From Dietzia sp032248695 (GTDB taxonomy: Bacteria > Actinomycetota > Actinomycetes > Mycobacteriales > Mycobacteriaceae), in contig NZ_JAVHXC010000002.1 in the NCBI RefSeq assembly GCF_032248695.1, positions 310,001 through 374,000 of the forward strand: DNA of 64,000 nucleotides, read 5' to 3'. Shown here one piece after another: positions 1 to 9,001 of the stretch. The notes under the pieces are model-generated. The model saw only the letters and a list, made by a program, of their open reading frames with translations. It made no database searches and was not told the DNA's origin. The first letter of the stretch is position 1. Each line of letters opens with the position of its first letter. A program made the translations under genes and the position numbers.

Positions 1-11
1 TGACAGGTCGT

Positions 12-869
12 TCATCCGGCCACCCGCACCGTCGTGGTGGTGCCCCAGAGGGCGAGTCCGACGAAGAAGTTGAGGATGGCCACGACCACGATCGTGGTGC
101 GGACCGCGCGGCCGACCGCGACGCCGACGCCCGCGGGACCGCCGGTGGCGGTGAACCCGTAGTAGCAGTGGATCATCACGAGCACGAAGGCGAAGATGAT
201 CACCTTGACGAAGGAGTAGATCACGTCCTCCGGTGGGAGGAAGAGGTGGAAGTAGTGGTCGAACGAGCCCGTGGACTGCCCCTGGACGAGCGTGTTCACC
301 CCCCTCGTGGCGAGGTAGGACGACAGCAGGCCGACCACGTACAGCGGGATGACCGCGATGAACCCGGCGATGATCCGGGTGGTGACGAGGTAGGGCACGC
401 TGGGGATCGCCATCACCTCGAGCGCGTCGATCTCCTCGGAGATCCGCATGGCGCCCAGCTGCGCGGTGAATCCGCATCCGACCGTGGCCGACAGGGCGAG
501 AGAGGCGACCAGCGGCGCGACCTCACGGGTGTTGACGTAGGCGGAGAGGAAGCCGGTGAGCACCGAGCTGCCGATCTGGTCGAGCGCGGCGTATCCCTGC
601 AGGCCCACGACCACGCCGGTGAAGCCGCTCATCATGACGATGACGCCGATCGTCCCGCCGAGGACGGCGAGCACGCCCACGCCGAAGGTCACCTCGGCGA
701 TGAGCCGCAGGACCTCCTTGCGGTAGTGGACGATCGTCTGCGGGATCCACCGGATCGCGCGGAGGTGGAAGGCGAGTTGGTCGCCGAGGGAGTCGAACGC
801 GGCGACCGGGCCGCCGATCATCGCCCGGATACGGGCGCGGGTGGGGCCGACGTCGGTGTGGATCGCCAT
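12..869 (-). CDS. YrbE/MlaE-family permease, second of pair (YrbEB type)
   Basis: Integral-membrane permease subunit of an Mce lipid importer, 285 aa, with the MlaE-family hydrophobic core. The stretch from about residue 140 (QLGAMRISEEIDALEVMAI) is the family's conserved cytoplasmic loop that contacts the ATPase. Its ATG lies directly beside the stop of the upstream permease, so the two are co-translated. Gene order ATPase-permease-permease implies that mce genes continue to the left of the window. Substrate unknown; family members move lipids or sterols across the cell envelope. Confidence 0.92.
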   Translation of the reverse strand: MAIHTDVGPTRARIRAMIGGPVAAFDSLGDQLAFHLRAIRWIPQTIVHYRKEVLRLIAEVTFGVGVLAVLGGTIGVIVMMSGFTGVVVGLQGYAALDQIGSSVLTGFLSAYVNTREVAPLVASLALSATVGCGFTAQLGAMRISEEIDALEVMAIPSVPYLVTTRIIAGFIAVIPLYVVGLLSSYLATRGVNTLVQGQSTGSFDHYFHLFLPPEDVIYSFVKVIIFAFVLVMIHCYYGFTATGGPAGVGVAVGRAVRTTIVVVAILNFFVGLALWGTTTTVRVAG

Positions 870-1700
870 CTACGACCCCTTCGGCGGGACGATCTGCAGG
901 TACATCGCCGTGAGGATGAGGTTGGCGAAGAACAGCAGGAGGAAGGTGAGGACCACGCCGAGGTTGACGGCGTCGCCGACACCCTTCGGGCCGCCCTTGG
1001 GGTTCATGCCGCAGTAGGAGGAGACGACTCCGGCGATGAGGCCGAAGACGAGGGCCTTGAGCGAGGACATGATGAAGTCCGGCAACTGCGCGAGCGCCCC
1101 GAACGACATCAGGTAGGCGCCCGGCGTACCGCCCTGCAGGAGGATGTTGAACACGTAGCCGCCGGCGATGCCGACGATCGAGACGAGCCCGTTGAGCAGG
1201 ACGGCGATGAGCATCATGCCCAGGACGCGGGGCACCACGAGCCGCTGGACCGGGTCGATGCCCAGCACCCTCATGGCGTCGAGCTCCTCCCGGATGGTGC
1301 GGGCGCCGAGGTCGGCCGCGACCGCGGAGCCCGCGGCACCGGCGATGAGCAGGGAGGTCACCAGCGGCGCCCCCTGCTGCACGACGGCGAGGACGCCGGT
1401 GGCCCCGGTGTACGCCTCCGCGCCGAGCTGCTGGACGAGCGACCCCGTCTGCATCGCGACCACCGCGCCGAACGGGATCGCCACCAGCGCCGACGGCAGG
1501 ATCGTCACCGACGCGATGAACCAGGACTGCCCGATGAACTCACGGAACTGGAACGGCCGCCTGAATATGCCCCGCAACACCTCGAGGAACAACCGGAACA
1601 CCTTGCCGGCCTCGCCGAACGCGGTGCGGACGCCACCGCCGACGTCCGACGGCGACACCCCGGTCCTCTCCTCAGGCTGCTGGGTCGCACCCTCCGCCAT
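870..1700 (-). CDS. YrbE/MlaE-family permease, first of pair (YrbEA type)
   Basis: Membrane permease of an Mce transporter, 276 aa. A polar N-terminus of about 50 residues precedes the conserved MlaE core (FIGQSWFIASVTILPSAL). The loop RTIREELDAMRVLGIDP is the YrbEA counterpart of the EIDALEVM loop in the next gene. The stop codon touches the start of the next permease and the ATPase gene ends 26 bp upstream, so the three form one transcription unit. It is a paralogue of the permease at 28927-29691. Confidence 0.92.
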   Translation of the reverse strand: MAEGATQQPEERTGVSPSDVGGGVRTAFGEAGKVFRLFLEVLRGIFRRPFQFREFIGQSWFIASVTILPSALVAIPFGAVVAMQTGSLVQQLGAEAYTGATGVLAVVQQGAPLVTSLLIAGAAGSAVAADLGARTIREELDAMRVLGIDPVQRLVVPRVLGMMLIAVLLNGLVSIVGIAGGYVFNILLQGGTPGAYLMSFGALAQLPDFIMSSLKALVFGLIAGVVSSYCGMNPKGGPKGVGDAVNLGVVLTFLLLFFANLILTAMYLQIVPPKGS

Positions 1701-1726
1701 CTACTCTCCCCCGGCCTCTCCCGCCT

Positions 1727-2920
1727 TCAGCTCTGGTCAGAACCGTAGTGGTCGTCGAGTCCTGACGGGCTCGCGCCTCCCGGCGTGGCGGCCGGAGCGG
1801 GGGTCGTGGCGGGCTGCGCGGTGGCGGCAGCGGGGGTCGTGGCGGGCTCTGCGGCCGGTGCGGACTCGTTCCGCGCCGACCCCGGGACCCCGGACGCGGC
1901 GGCCGGGGCCGGGGCGGACCGCCCGTTCCCGTGCCCGCGGGCAGCCCACTCTGCTCGGATCGCCTCCTGCGCCTCGGGCGGAAGGGTGTCGAGCATCTCG
2001 GCCACCCGCTTCTCGCGGCGCAGCTCGCCCTGACGCTCCGGGCCACCGGGGGTGGGCTGCATCTGCGGCGGAACGCCACGCAGTTCGTCCTCGCCGGGGG
2101 AACCGTCGTTGTGGCCGGCCTCGGCCTGCTCCATCTCCGCGCGCATCTGCGCGTCGTCCTTCTCCTCGGACATGCCGATGGGGCCGAGCTTCGATCCGCG
2201 CAGGAACTGACGGACCGACGGTTCCTCGCTCGTGAGCAGCACCTCCCGCGGGCCGAACATCACGAGGTTCTTGCGGTAGAGCATGCCCAGGTTGTCGGGC
2301 ACCGTCCGGGCGAGGTTGATGTTGTGCGTCACGATGAGGATGGTGGCGTCGATCTGCGCGTTGATGTCGATCAACAGCTGCGCGAGGTAGGTGGTGCGGA
2401 CGGGGTCCAGGCCCGAGTCCGGCTCGTCGACGAGGATGATCTCGGGGTCGAGGACCAACGCGCGGGCGAGGCCGGCCCTCTTGCGCATACCGCCGGAGAT
2501 CTCGCCGGGCAGCTTGCCCTCCGCGCCCATCAGACCGGTCAGTTCCAGCTTCTCCATGACGATGTCACGGATCTCGGATTCCGACTTACGGGTGTGCTCC
2601 CGCAACGGGAACGCCACGTTGTCGTAGAGGTCCATCGACCCGAACAGGGCGCCGTCCTGGAAGAGGACGCCGAACAGCTTCCGGATCTCGTAGAGCTCCT
2701 TGGCGGTGCACTGCAGGATGTCCGTGCCGTCGATGATGATCTTGCCGCGCTCGGGGCGCAGCAGTCCGATGAGCGACTTGAGGAAGACGGACTTGCCGGT
2801 ACCCGACGGGCCGAGGAGCGCACTGACCTCACCCTCGGGAAGGGTGAACGTGACGTCCTCCCAGATCTTCTGCGAACCGAAGGACTTGGTCAGACCCTCG
2901 ACGGAAACCTCGACACCCAC
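1727..2920 (-). CDS. mkl: Mce-system ABC ATPase (Mkl/MlaF-like)
   Basis: Cytoplasmic ATPase that energises YrbE/Mce import. Walker A GPSGTGKS is at residues 37-44, the Q-loop at Q88, the signature ISGGM at about 141-145, Walker B IILVDEP at 161-167 and the switch His in VTHN near 199. After about residue 250 comes a charged, then Pro/Ala-rich tail absent from minimal MlaF proteins. I chose GTG at 2918-2920 because AGGAG lies 8 nt upstream; an in-frame GTG three codons earlier has no room for a ribosome site. In mycobacteria mkl also sits near rplJ-rplL. The second mce operon here has no ATPase, so this protein may serve both. Confidence 0.93.
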   Translation of the reverse strand: MGVEVSVEGLTKSFGSQKIWEDVTFTLPEGEVSALLGPSGTGKSVFLKSLIGLLRPERGKIIIDGTDILQCTAKELYEIRKLFGVLFQDGALFGSMDLYDNVAFPLREHTRKSESEIRDIVMEKLELTGLMGAEGKLPGEISGGMRKRAGLARALVLDPEIILVDEPDSGLDPVRTTYLAQLLIDINAQIDATILIVTHNINLARTVPDNLGMLYRKNLVMFGPREVLLTSEEPSVRQFLRGSKLGPIGMSEEKDDAQMRAEMEQAEAGHNDGSPGEDELRGVPPQMQPTPGGPERQGELRREKRVAEMLDTLPPEAQEAIRAEWAARGHGNGRSAPAPAAASGVPGSARNESAPAAEPATTPAAATAQPATTPAPAATPGGASPSGLDDHYGSDQS

Positions 2921-3087
2921 GTCAACCACTCCTCACTGCAGCCATCATCTGTGGCCACGGTCACTGTAAACTACCGTCTCCCGCGCATGCTTTGTTACAT
3001 GCCCGGGAAAAGTGTTCCGCCGGGGTCGCCCGGAGCGCGTGTGGGCGTGCAGGACCGGCGGCCGGTGAGCGGGTCGGGAAATGACCG

Positions 3088-3122
3088 CAGGGGCGGCCCG
3101 GCGGTGTGCCGGGCCGCCCCTG
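3088..3122 (-). terminator. Terminator after rplL
   Basis: Perfect 15-bp inverted repeat: arms 3088-3102 and 3108-3122 (CAGGGGCGGCCCGGC and its complement) around a 5-nt loop, 21 bp after the rplL stop. There is no clear U-tract, as is common in high-GC actinobacteria. Confidence 0.8.
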
Positions 3123-3142
3123 TGGAGCGGTGGTGCGTCAGG

Positions 3143-3529
3143 TCACTTGAGGGTGACGGTGGCACCGGCCTCTTCGAGCTTGGTCTTGGCGGCCTCGGCG
3201 GCCTCCTTGTCGACCTTCTCGACGATCGCCTTGGGGGCGGACTCGACGAGGTCCTTGGCCTCCTTGAGGCCCAGGCCCGACACGATCTCGCGCACGACCT
3301 TGATCACGCCGATCTTCTTGTCGCCGGCCGACTCGAGGACGACGTCGAACTCGTCCTGCTCGGCGGCGGCCTCGCCACCGGCAGCCGGGGCGCCGGCAGC
3401 GGCGACGGCGACCGGAGCGGCCGCGGTGACCTCGAAGGTGTCCTCGAACAGCTTCACGAACTCGGAGAGCTCGAGAAGAGTCATCTCCTTGAAGGCCTCG
3501 AGCAGCTCGTCGTTGCTGAGCTTCGCCAT
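3143..3529 (-). CDS. rplL: 50S ribosomal protein L7/L12
   Basis: Stalk protein of the large ribosomal subunit, which recruits translation GTPases. At 128 aa it has normal length: an N-terminal dimerisation domain (MAKLSNDELLEAFKEMTLLE), an Ala/Gly-rich hinge at about 36-58, and the C-terminal factor-binding domain with KIGVIKVVREIVSGLGLKEAK. It lies 60 bp downstream of rplJ in the usual two-gene operon and ends at a strong hairpin. Confidence 0.98.
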   Translation of the reverse strand: MAKLSNDELLEAFKEMTLLELSEFVKLFEDTFEVTAAAPVAVAAAGAPAAGGEAAAEQDEFDVVLESAGDKKIGVIKVVREIVSGLGLKEAKDLVESAPKAIVEKVDKEAAEAAKTKLEEAGATVTLK

Positions 3530-3589
3530 GGTGGCGTCCTTTCTGTTGGTCCCGGTGCCGTCAGACGGCCCGGAAGCATGTGGGGTGTG

Positions 3590-4102
3590 TCAGTTCTTCT
3601 TGTCCTGGAGCGCCGCGAACAGACGTGCCAGCTGCGAGGCGGGCGCGTTGAACAGGCCGGCGGCCTTGGCCTGGTTGCCCTTGAGGGCACCGGCCATCTT
3701 CGCGAGCAGGACCTCGCGGGACTCGAGCTCGGCGATCTTGTCGAGCTCGTCGGCGGACAGCGGGGCGCCGTCCATGACGCCGCCCTTGATGACGAGCGCC
3801 TTGTTGTCCTTGGCGAAGTTCTTGAGCGCCTTGGCGGCGTCCACGACCTCACCGGTGACGAACGCGATGGCGGTGGGGCCGGACAGGAGATCGTCGAGAC
3901 CCTCGACTCCGGCTTCCTCGGCCGCGCGCTTGACCAGGGTGTTCTTGGCCACGGTGTACGTGGCCGCGCCACCCAGCGTCTTGCGCAGCTCGGTCACCTG
4001 GGGAACGGAGAGTCCGCGGTACTCGGTGACCACGGCGGTGGAGGAGTTCTGGAAGTGCTGCTTGATCTCCTCGACGGCCTGGACCTTTGCGGGCTTTGCC
4101 AT
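3590..4102 (-). CDS. rplJ: 50S ribosomal protein L10
   Basis: Stalk-base protein that carries L7/L12 dimers, 170 aa. It shows the conserved N-terminus (KVQAVEEIKQHFQNS), VTEYRGLSVPQVTELR, and a C-terminal helix for L7/L12 docking (SQLARLFAALQ). An AAAGGAGG site lies 5-9 nt before the ATG. Binding of L10-L7/L12 to the leader RNA probably autoregulates the operon. Confidence 0.98.
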   Translation of the reverse strand: MAKPAKVQAVEEIKQHFQNSSTAVVTEYRGLSVPQVTELRKTLGGAATYTVAKNTLVKRAAEEAGVEGLDDLLSGPTAIAFVTGEVVDAAKALKNFAKDNKALVIKGGVMDGAPLSADELDKIAELESREVLLAKMAGALKGNQAKAAGLFNAPASQLARLFAALQDKKN

Positions 4103-4353
4103 GTTTCGCCTCCTTTCTGCATCATCTCGCCCGGGAGAGACACGAACGCCCCGTGCGCAGGCGGCACGGGGCGTGGAGGAGGCGGCCCGAGGGCACGCCG
4201 TCTACGCTGACCGGTGTTCTCCTGCGCGGGCCGTCCGGGCGCTCCCGGACCCTTCGACCACTCCCGGCGGGAATGGCGACCTGCGGTCTTCGGTGAAACT
4301 TGATCAGGCGCCCGGGGGCCTGGACCTCCGGGCGTTCAAACTTCGGCCCCAAG
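4103..4353 (-). promoter_or_regulatory. rplJL 5' leader (candidate L10 leader) with hairpin
   Basis: About 245 nt lie between the predicted promoter and rplJ. A perfect 11-bp hairpin at 4146-4174 (ACGCCCCGTGC, 7-nt loop, complement) stands about 43 nt upstream of the start codon, where an L10-responsive attenuator would be expected. The region holds no credible ORF. The L10-leader assignment rests on position and this hairpin; I could not check the kink-turn fold. Confidence 0.55.
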
Positions 4354-4381
4354 GGTATAGGCGGCGGACCCCGCTCACCAA
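4354..4381 (-). promoter_or_regulatory. Promoter of rplJ-rplL
   Basis: Read on the minus strand: TTGGTG, a 16-nt spacer, TATACC. This is a good match to a primary-sigma promoter about 250 nt upstream of rplJ. Confidence 0.6.
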
Positions 4382-4434
4382 ATCGCCCCGGCCGGCGAAT
4401 GGCGGCAGGATCGGCTTTCTGACAGATTGGTCCC

Positions 4435-5418
4435 GTGTCCCCAGCCTCCTCCCGCCTCGCCGTCGTCTACAACCCCACCAAGGTCGGCATCGACGAGGTG
4501 CGCCGGCGCGCCACCGCGCGGGCCTCCCGGCACGGGTGGACCGATCCCCTCTTCTACGAGACCACGGAGGACGATCCGGGCACCGGTCAGGCCGCCGAGG
4601 CGGCGGCGCAGGGCGTCGGTCTGGTGATCGCGTGCGGCGGCGACGGTACGGTCCGCTCGGTCGCGCAGGGACTGCTCGGCACCTCCGTGCCCATGGGCGT
4701 GGTCCCGCTCGGCACGGGCAACCTCCTGGCCCGCAACCTCGACATCCCCCTCGACGACGTCGACCGCGCGCTCCGGGTGGCCATGACCGGCCGCTCCCGC
4801 GGCATCGACCTGGGCGAGGTCCGCTACACCGACGGCGAGGGCGTGTCCCACGACGACGTGTTCCTCGTGATGCTCGGCGCGGGGATGGACGCCGACATGA
4901 TCGCCGGGACCGACGACGACCTCAAGGCACGTGTCGGGTGGTTCGCCTACGTCGGCGCGTTCGCCTCCACCCTGCTGCGCGGCCACCGGATCCGGGTGGA
5001 CTACTCCCTCGACGACGGCCCGCGGGTCCAGACCCGGGCCCGGACCCTGCTCGTGGCGAACTGCGGGATGCTGCAGGCGGGGATGGTGTTGTTGCCGGAC
5101 GCCGTGATCGACGACGGGCTGCTCGACGTGATGGCACTGCGGGCGAAGGGCGCGATCGGGTGGGTGCAGGCGGGCGCGGTGCTCGCGCAGCACACCGTCC
5201 GCCACCGCGTCAGCGCCCTGCGGCGCAGCGGCGGGGCCGCCCCGGAGCCCGAGCGTCACGAGACCCGCCCCGTGGACTTCCGTCAGGGGGTGGGCGTGTC
5301 CGCACGCATCCTCGAGAAGCCCGCGGCGTTCCAGATCGACGGCGAGGACTGCGGGAGCGTGACCGAGTTCTCCGCCCGGATCAAGCGGAGGGGTCTGACC
5401 GTCCGGGTCGCGCACTGA
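4435..5418 (+). CDS. Diacylglycerol kinase-family lipid kinase
   Basis: Predicted ATP-dependent lipid kinase, 327 aa, of the DagK/YegS family, which phosphorylates diacylglycerol or related lipids at the membrane. The N-terminal catalytic domain carries VVYNPTK, the nucleotide motif CGGDGTVRSVAQG near residues 65-77 and PLGTGNLLARNL near 92-103. The C-terminal beta-sandwich includes the FQIDGE segment. The GTG start has no obvious Shine-Dalgarno sequence, so translation may be leaderless. It is convergent with the TetR gene. The exact lipid substrate cannot be told from sequence. Confidence 0.9.
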   Translation: MSPASSRLAVVYNPTKVGIDEVRRRATARASRHGWTDPLFYETTEDDPGTGQAAEAAAQGVGLVIACGGDGTVRSVAQGLLGTSVPMGVVPLGTGNLLARNLDIPLDDVDRALRVAMTGRSRGIDLGEVRYTDGEGVSHDDVFLVMLGAGMDADMIAGTDDDLKARVGWFAYVGAFASTLLRGHRIRVDYSLDDGPRVQTRARTLLVANCGMLQAGMVLLPDAVIDDGLLDVMALRAKGAIGWVQAGAVLAQHTVRHRVSALRRSGGAAPEPERHETRPVDFRQGVGVSARILEKPAAFQIDGEDCGSVTEFSARIKRRGLTVRVAH

Positions 5419-5446
5419 TCCCGCCCGACGGGGGTGCTGCCGCGCG

Positions 5447-6037
5447 TCAGGCGTCGCGGCGGACCAGGAGCGCGAGCACGTCGTGGATCTCCTCCACGGT
5501 CGGCACCGGCAGCGCCGAGCGTCCGTAGACGAAGCCGATCCCCGCGTACACCAGGACGCCCGCCCGGATCCTCGCCTCGCGCTCGGAGAACCCGAGTTCG
5601 ACGAACGCGTCGTGGACGACCCGGAGGATTCGCCGGTCCAGCTCCGCCACGGCCTCGGCGACGGTCTCGTCGGCGCGGGCCCACTCGCGCACCGCCGCCT
5701 CGCCCTCCCAGGCGCGCGACTCGACCAACATGGCGCTCATCGTCTCCAGGCGCTGGTCGGGCGGCATCTCCTCCATGGAGACCAGTCCGCGCGCGGCGTC
5801 CATCTCCTGGGAGAAGTAGAGCCGGGCGATGGCGGCCATCAGGGCGTCGAAGTCGGAGAAGTGCCAGTAGAAGCTGCCCTTGGTGACGCCGAAATCCGCG
5901 CACAGTCGGCTGATCTTGACGGCGGACCGGCCCTCGGTCATGAGCAGGTCCAGGCCGGCGCGGGCCCAGTCCTCGGCGGAGAGGCGCCCGGTGCGCGGCG
6001 CGCTCGGGCGGGCCGACCAGGTCGATCCCTGGGTCAT
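5447..6037 (-). CDS. TetR-family transcriptional regulator
   Basis: DNA-binding repressor, 196 aa. The N-terminal helix-turn-helix spans about residues 35-72 (AVKISRLCADFGVTKGSFYWHFSDFDALM), a canonical TetR recognition helix; the C-terminal ligand domain is divergent. It lies two genes from the catabolic cluster at 7 kb, whose promoter carries an inverted repeat also found upstream of the mce operon. It is therefore a candidate regulator of both. That link is inference. Confidence 0.92.
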   Translation of the reverse strand: MTQGSTWSARPSAPRTGRLSAEDWARAGLDLLMTEGRSAVKISRLCADFGVTKGSFYWHFSDFDALMAAIARLYFSQEMDAARGLVSMEEMPPDQRLETMSAMLVESRAWEGEAAVREWARADETVAEAVAELDRRILRVVHDAFVELGFSEREARIRAGVLVYAGIGFVYGRSALPVPTVEEIHDVLALLVRRDA

Positions 6038-6076
6038 CCGTGCGTCCTGCCGTGTCGCGTCATCATCTCGGCCAGC

Positions 6077-6886
6077 CTACGTCGGACCGAGGGCGTCCAC
6101 GACGAGACGGCGCGACCCGGGGTCGCGGCCGAGTTCACCGTGCCACACGGCGGGTCCGTGGTCGGCCGTCCCGAGGACGTGCACCCGCGTGCCCGGCGGG
6201 GACTGCCCGAGCGGCGGATGGATCAGCAGGTCGCCGGGAGAGACGATGTCGGTGTACGTCACGCCCGGCGTGCGGACGCCGTCGGCATGGAGGCGGGTCA
6301 GGAGCTCCGAGCCGCGGACGGCCTCCCGACAGCCCTCGCAGAGCGGATCCATCCACGTCCGCTCCCAGGCCAGGATCGCGTCGAACGTCCCCAGCGCCCG
6401 GCTGAGGTCCTCGATGTCGGCGAGGCCGAGCACGTTGGTCCCGTTCCACACCGGGCCGATCGTCACCAGCGCGCCGACCGGGGACGGACCGGGCTCCGCG
6501 AGGTGGATCGCGCGCTGGACCACGAGGCCGCCGACCCCCTTCGCCACGACCGGCACCGGCTCCGCGCCGGTCCCCCACCCCGCGACGCGGGAGAGCTCGG
6601 CCGCGCCCGTCTCCACGCCGGTCAGGCCGCCGAGCGGCAGGGGCACGTCCCGCGGACGCGGTCGCCCCCACTCGAACGCGACGGGACACCACCCCGCGGC
6701 CCGCAGGTCGGCGGCGAGCGGCTCCCAGTCGGCGGCCGTGCCGGCCAGATCGTGGACGAGTACGACCTCCGCGCCCCGGCACCGCCGCGGGTCACCCGGG
6801 TCCGCGGCGGCGAGACCGGCCGGTCCCGCCAGGACCGCGGCAACTGTGACCCCGGCCAGAACGCGCCGGACGACTGCTCGGAACAC
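6077..6886 (-). CDS. Secreted alpha/beta-hydrolase-like protein without serine nucleophile
   Basis: 269 aa with a signal peptide (MFRAVVRRVLAGVTVAAVL, cleavage near AAA-DP at about residue 28). It has the layout of secreted class 2 triacylglycerol lipases: VVLVHDLAGTAADWEPLAADL resembles the oxyanion-hole strand, and IGPVWNGTN and a late DHGPAVWH segment follow. Where the family has G-H-S-Q-G-G, this protein reads AKGVGG, with Gly in place of the nucleophilic Ser. It may be a non-catalytic lipid-binding relative or use other chemistry. GTG start. It is divergent from the multicopper oxidase gene and shares its 87-bp control region. Confidence 0.75.
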   Translation of the reverse strand: MFRAVVRRVLAGVTVAAVLAGPAGLAAADPGDPRRCRGAEVVLVHDLAGTAADWEPLAADLRAAGWCPVAFEWGRPRPRDVPLPLGGLTGVETGAAELSRVAGWGTGAEPVPVVAKGVGGLVVQRAIHLAEPGPSPVGALVTIGPVWNGTNVLGLADIEDLSRALGTFDAILAWERTWMDPLCEGCREAVRGSELLTRLHADGVRTPGVTYTDIVSPGDLLIHPPLGQSPPGTRVHVLGTADHGPAVWHGELGRDPGSRRLVVDALGPT

Positions 6887-6924
6887 GTGCCCTCCCCGAT
6901 CGGTCGACGAACCCCACCGTCCAG

Positions 6925-6955
6925 ACCATACCGTAGGGTATTGTGACTCGCGTCA
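6925..6955. promoter_or_regulatory. Candidate operator between hydrolase-like gene and multicopper oxidase
   Basis: ACCATACC-N2-AGGGTA-N-TGT at 6925-6944, containing the perfect inverted repeat ATACC-N4-GGTAT (6928-6941). A second inverted repeat, TGAC-N4-GTCA, follows at 6944-6955. The first element matches 29734-29753 upstream of the mce operon at 18 of 20 positions. Its location in a short divergent promoter region suits a TetR-type repressor. Confidence 0.5.
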
Positions 6956-6973
6956 TAGTCCAAGGAGGTCTCG

Positions 6974-9001
6974 ATGCCCCAGTCCGAGGTCCCCGGGCGC
7001 GGGCCGGTACTCAACCGGCGCCGCCTGCTCGGCACCGCCGCCGGCGTCGCGGGAGCGGCCCTGGTCGGCGCCGCCGCGACCCGCGCCCAGAGCGGCCCGG
7101 GCTCGCTCGGCCCCAGTCCCCTTCTCTTCCACTCCCCCGATCTCGAGCCGTACGTCGACGAGCTCCCCCGCCCGGACGTCATGCGTGGCGAGAGCCTCGA
7201 GTTGGCCGCGCGCACGGGCACGCATCGTTTCCACCGGGACCTGCCCCCGGCGATGACCCTGGGTTACGGAGCGGCGGGCTACCTGGGGCCGGTGATCGAG
7301 GCACACTCCGGGGTACGCACCACCCTGACGTTCCGCAACGAGATCACCACGCACCCGCACGCCGCGGACATAGACACGAGCCTGCACGGGCTCTCGGAGT
7401 CCGTGCGGACCCGGGTCCCCACCTCCCTGCACCTGCACGGCGGCGTCACCGAACCGGCGAGCGACGGCCACCCCGAGCAGCTGTCCCTGCCCGGACAGGG
7501 TCATGTGCACCACTTCGACAACCGCCAGGACGCGGCCGGGCTCTGGTACCACGACCACGCCATGGCCATCACCCGGCTCAACGTGTACGGCGGCCTCGCG
7601 GGCGGCTACCTGCTACGCGACCGGTACGACACCGGCCGGGCCGACAACCCCCTCGGCCTGCCCGCCGGCGACTTCGAGATCCCCCTCGTCCTGCAGGAGA
7701 AGATCGTCCGACCCGACGGCTCGGCCTCCATGCGCTCGACCCCGATCGTGCCGGAGGGCCACTGGGAGGGCGGCGCGGTGGGGGACGTGGGCCTGGTCAA
7801 CGGGGTCATCTGGCCGACCGCGGACGTCGCGCGCGGCCTGTACCGACTCCGGATGGTCAACGCCGCGTCGTTCAGCAACTGGATGCTGCACCTGTCCCGC
7901 CCCCTGGACATGTGGGTCATCGGGATGGAGGGCGGCCTGCTGCCCGCGCCGGCGAAGGTGGACCGCTTCCGGCTCGGCCCCGGTGAGCGGGCGGACGTCC
8001 TCGTGGACTTCTCGGCTCTCGCCCCCGGCGAGACCGTCGAACTGCTCAACGCCGAGGAGGCGGCCCCGCAGGCCGCTCAGATCGGCGCCGTGCGGCTGGA
8101 GCGCCTGATGCGCTTCCGCGCCCTCGCCGCCCGTGGGCACTCCGGTCCCGTGCCGGAGACGCTCCGCGGCGGGGCCGGGCAGCCGGCCGCGCTGCCCCCG
8201 ATCGTCGCGGCCCCGGCGGTGCGCAACGTCTCGCTGAGCCAACCCAGCGACATCCGGATCCCGCCGTCCATGATGAGCCTGAACAACCTGCGCTGGTCGA
8301 GTGAGCAGATCGAGATGCCCCGCCAGGGCTCGGTGGAGATGTGGAACATCGTCAACGCCACGCCGGACCCGCACCCGATCCACCTCCACCTGGTGCACTT
8401 CCGGGTGCTGTCGCGCCAGGCGATCGACACGATCGCGATGTGCCTGCGGCAGCCGCAACCACCGACGGGTATCAAGTGGACCCCCGATCCGGACCCGTAC
8501 GTCGTGGGCCCGGTGCGCGCGCCGGAGCCGTGGGAGACGGGGATGAAGGACACCGTCATCGCCGACCCCAACTCCGTCACCCGGGTGCTGGTCCGGTTCC
8601 CCACCGCCGACGAACTCGGCTTCGACCCCGACGGGACCTTCTCCGCGACGGTCTCACTGCCCGGTGGCCCCGCCGGCGGAGACGGCGGCCAGGGCGGCCA
8701 CGGTCTCACGGGCCACGGCCACGGCCTCGGCCACGGCCACGGCCACGGGCACGGCGGAGGGCATGGCGCAGCGACGCACGGTGGCCCCCACGGCGGCACC
8801 CACGACCTCGCCCAGAAGACGCCCCACGACGCCCACGACGGCGCGCCGACGATCGACCGCCTCGGCGGGGACTACATCGGCTCCGTCGCTCCCCCCGCCG
8901 CCCATCACCGCAGCGGAACGCTGCAGGGATACGTGTGGCACTGCCACATCCTCGACCACGAGGACCACGACATGATGCTCCGCTACAGGACGGTGATCTG
9001 A
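6974..9001 (+). CDS. Exported multicopper oxidase (laccase/CotA-like)
   Basis: Copper-dependent oxidase, 675 aa, that couples one-electron oxidation of phenols, metals or similar donors to reduction of O2 to water. A Tat signal is visible (NRRRLLGTAAG at about 14-24), predicting folded export. All four copper-binding segments are present: HLHGG (153-157), WYHDHAM (191-197), HPIHLHLVHF (about 467-476) and WHCHILDHEDHDMM (about 655-668). Between the last two lies a His/Gly-rich insertion (about 575-607), probably a copper-binding loop. AAGGAGGT precedes the ATG. It is first in a run of overlapping genes. Confidence 0.93.
   Translation: MPQSEVPGRGPVLNRRRLLGTAAGVAGAALVGAAATRAQSGPGSLGPSPLLFHSPDLEPYVDELPRPDVMRGESLELAARTGTHRFHRDLPPAMTLGYGAAGYLGPVIEAHSGVRTTLTFRNEITTHPHAADIDTSLHGLSESVRTRVPTSLHLHGGVTEPASDGHPEQLSLPGQGHVHHFDNRQDAAGLWYHDHAMAITRLNVYGGLAGGYLLRDRYDTGRADNPLGLPAGDFEIPLVLQEKIVRPDGSASMRSTPIVPEGHWEGGAVGDVGLVNGVIWPTADVARGLYRLRMVNAASFSNWMLHLSRPLDMWVIGMEGGLLPAPAKVDRFRLGPGERADVLVDFSALAPGETVELLNAEEAAPQAAQIGAVRLERLMRFRALAARGHSGPVPETLRGGAGQPAALPPIVAAPAVRNVSLSQPSDIRIPPSMMSLNNLRWSSEQIEMPRQGSVEMWNIVNATPDPHPIHLHLVHFRVLSRQAIDTIAMCLRQPQPPTGIKWTPDPDPYVVGPVRAPEPWETGMKDTVIADPNSVTRVLVRFPTADELGFDPDGTFSATVSLPGGPAGGDGGQGGHGLTGHGHGLGHGHGHGHGGGHGAATHGGPHGGTHDLAQKTPHDAHDGAPTIDRLGGDYIGSVAPPAAHHRSGTLQGYVWHCHILDHEDHDMMLRYRTVI

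Noticed and set aside
168..1748. Antisense frame over the first permease pair
   Set aside because: The charged, His/Asp/Arg-rich translation has no family features and lies opposite two clear membrane proteins.
3081..5528. Very long plus-strand frame over rplL-rplJ and the lipid kinase
   Set aside because: It runs antisense to rplL and rplJ and out of frame with the kinase; it is a GC-rich shadow.
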